DNA of 5,064 bases from Microbacteriaceae bacterium. Its GTDB lineage: Bacteria; Actinomycetota; Actinomycetes; Actinomycetales; Microbacteriaceae. Under the pieces are notes generated by a model. That model was not told the origin of the DNA and searched no databases. It worked only from the letters and a program-made list of their open reading frames with translations. The translations under genes were made by a program, and so were the position numbers. The stretch spans positions 1-5,064 of the forward strand of contig JAJAZI010000359.1 of the NCBI GenBank assembly GCA_026785785.1, read 5' to 3'. Position 1 is the stretch's first letter; the number at the start of each line of letters is the position of its first letter. This document shows positions 4,484 to 5,064 of the stretch, piece after piece.

Positions 4484-5064
4484 TTGTCCAGCACGACAGA
4501 CCACGCGCCGGCAGTTGCCCTCGTGCCCGTGGTCGGCACCCGGTTCGCCTCCGTCGGAATCGAATACGGCTGCGACTACAACCCCGAGCAGTGGTCCCGC
4601 GAGATCTGGAACGAAGACGTGCGCCTCATGCGCGAGGCCGGCGTCACGCTCGTCGCGATCAACGTCTTCGGCTGGGCGGCACTCGAGCCGCGCCGCGGCG
4701 AGTTCGACTTCTCCGGCCTCGACGCGATCGTCGACCTGCTGCACGAGAACGGTATCGGCATCAACCTCGGCACCGGAACCTCCTCCCCTCCCCCGTGGCT
4801 CACGCGCCTGCATCCGGAGATCCTCCCGATGGCCGTCGACGGCACCCGCCGCTGGCCCGGCGGTCGCCAGGCCTGGTGCCCGAGTTCGCCCGTCTTCCGC
4901 GAGCACGCGCTCGCGCTCGTGACCGAGGTGGCGACGCGCTACGGCAGCCACCCCGCCGTTCGCCTCTGGCACGTCTCGAACGAACTCGGCTGCCACAACG
5001 CCCTGTGCTACTGCGACGTCTCGGCCGAGTCGTTCCGCGGCTGGCTCGAGCGCCGCTACGGATC
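4484..5064 (+). CDS. GH42 beta-galactosidase (partial, runs off right end)
   Basis: The first 193 codons of a glycoside hydrolase family 42 enzyme are present. After about 24 N-terminal residues comes the family signature GIEYGCDYNPEQW (25-37). The TIM-barrel start follows with DVRLMREAGVTLVAINVFGW, LEPRRGEFDF, TGTSSPPPWL and WHVSNELGCHN. Glu167 in S-N-E is the expected acid/base; the nucleophile would lie beyond the window. Cysteines 132, 175 and 177 match three of the four zinc ligands known in some GH42 enzymes, and the fourth position is Ser180. GH42 enzymes remove terminal beta-galactose from lactose or plant galacto-oligosaccharides. No signal peptide is seen, so it should act in the cytoplasm. 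The TTG start is preferred because GAGG lies 5 bases before it. GTG codons at 4523 and 4529 lack such a site. It diverges from the LacI-family gene, its likely repressor. Confidence 0.93.
   Translation, partial: MSSTTDHAPAVALVPVVGTRFASVGIEYGCDYNPEQWSREIWNEDVRLMREAGVTLVAINVFGWAALEPRRGEFDFSGLDAIVDLLHENGIGINLGTGTSSPPPWLTRLHPEILPMAVDGTRRWPGGRQAWCPSSPVFREHALALVTEVATRYGSHPAVRLWHVSNELGCHNALCYCDVSAESFRGWLERRYG

Noticed and set aside
3540..4922. A 460-codon open frame on the plus strand
   Set aside because: It is antisense to the repressor gene and then out of frame with the galactosidase. It has no domain character and turns into Arg/Ser/Pro/Thr-rich low-complexity sequence.

Overview
This 5 kb stretch is GC-rich chromosomal DNA with strong G/C bias at third codon positions, GTG and TTG starts, and several actinobacterial-type proteins. 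It most likely comes from a high-GC Gram-positive, probably of the Microbacteriaceae. The family-level call is an inference from protein resemblance and codon texture. There are no RNA genes, CRISPR repeats, insertion sequences, phage genes or attachment sites.

Left part (about 1-2303), all on the minus strand. In transcription order it holds a DUF2834-type membrane protein (2303-1950), a small protein with three predicted membrane segments (1873-1490), and a two-domain SGNH-like plus GAF protein (1333-120). The last gene is split by an apparent one-base loss in a C run near 733-737. Its two halves join into a sensible protein of about 404 residues if that base is restored. A fragment of a possible further minus-strand gene lies at the left edge.

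Middle (2343-3206, plus strand): a HAD-superfamily phosphatase with the expected catalytic motifs. It diverges from the DUF2834 gene across only 39 bp, and its end lies 6 bp from the end of the convergent regulator gene.

Right part (3213-5064): a LacI-family repressor on the minus strand, diverging from a GH42 beta-galactosidase on the plus strand that runs off the window. The 242 bp between them holds the clearest regulatory structure here. There are two near-palindromic operators with a central CG and the core TGGGAWCGTTCACA, 45 bp apart. One overlaps the -10 region of a TTGACA promoter pointing at the galactosidase. The simplest reading is a locally regulated unit for beta-galactoside use: the repressor binds both sites, blocks the galactosidase promoter and perhaps its own, and is released by a sugar ligand. 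The HAD enzyme may serve the same metabolism, but only its position suggests that.

I see no convincing new biological system. The items most worth a second look are the operator pair, the frameshifted SGNH-GAF gene with its apparently non-catalytic SGNH domain, and a strong hairpin inside the end of the repressor gene that could end the HAD transcript.
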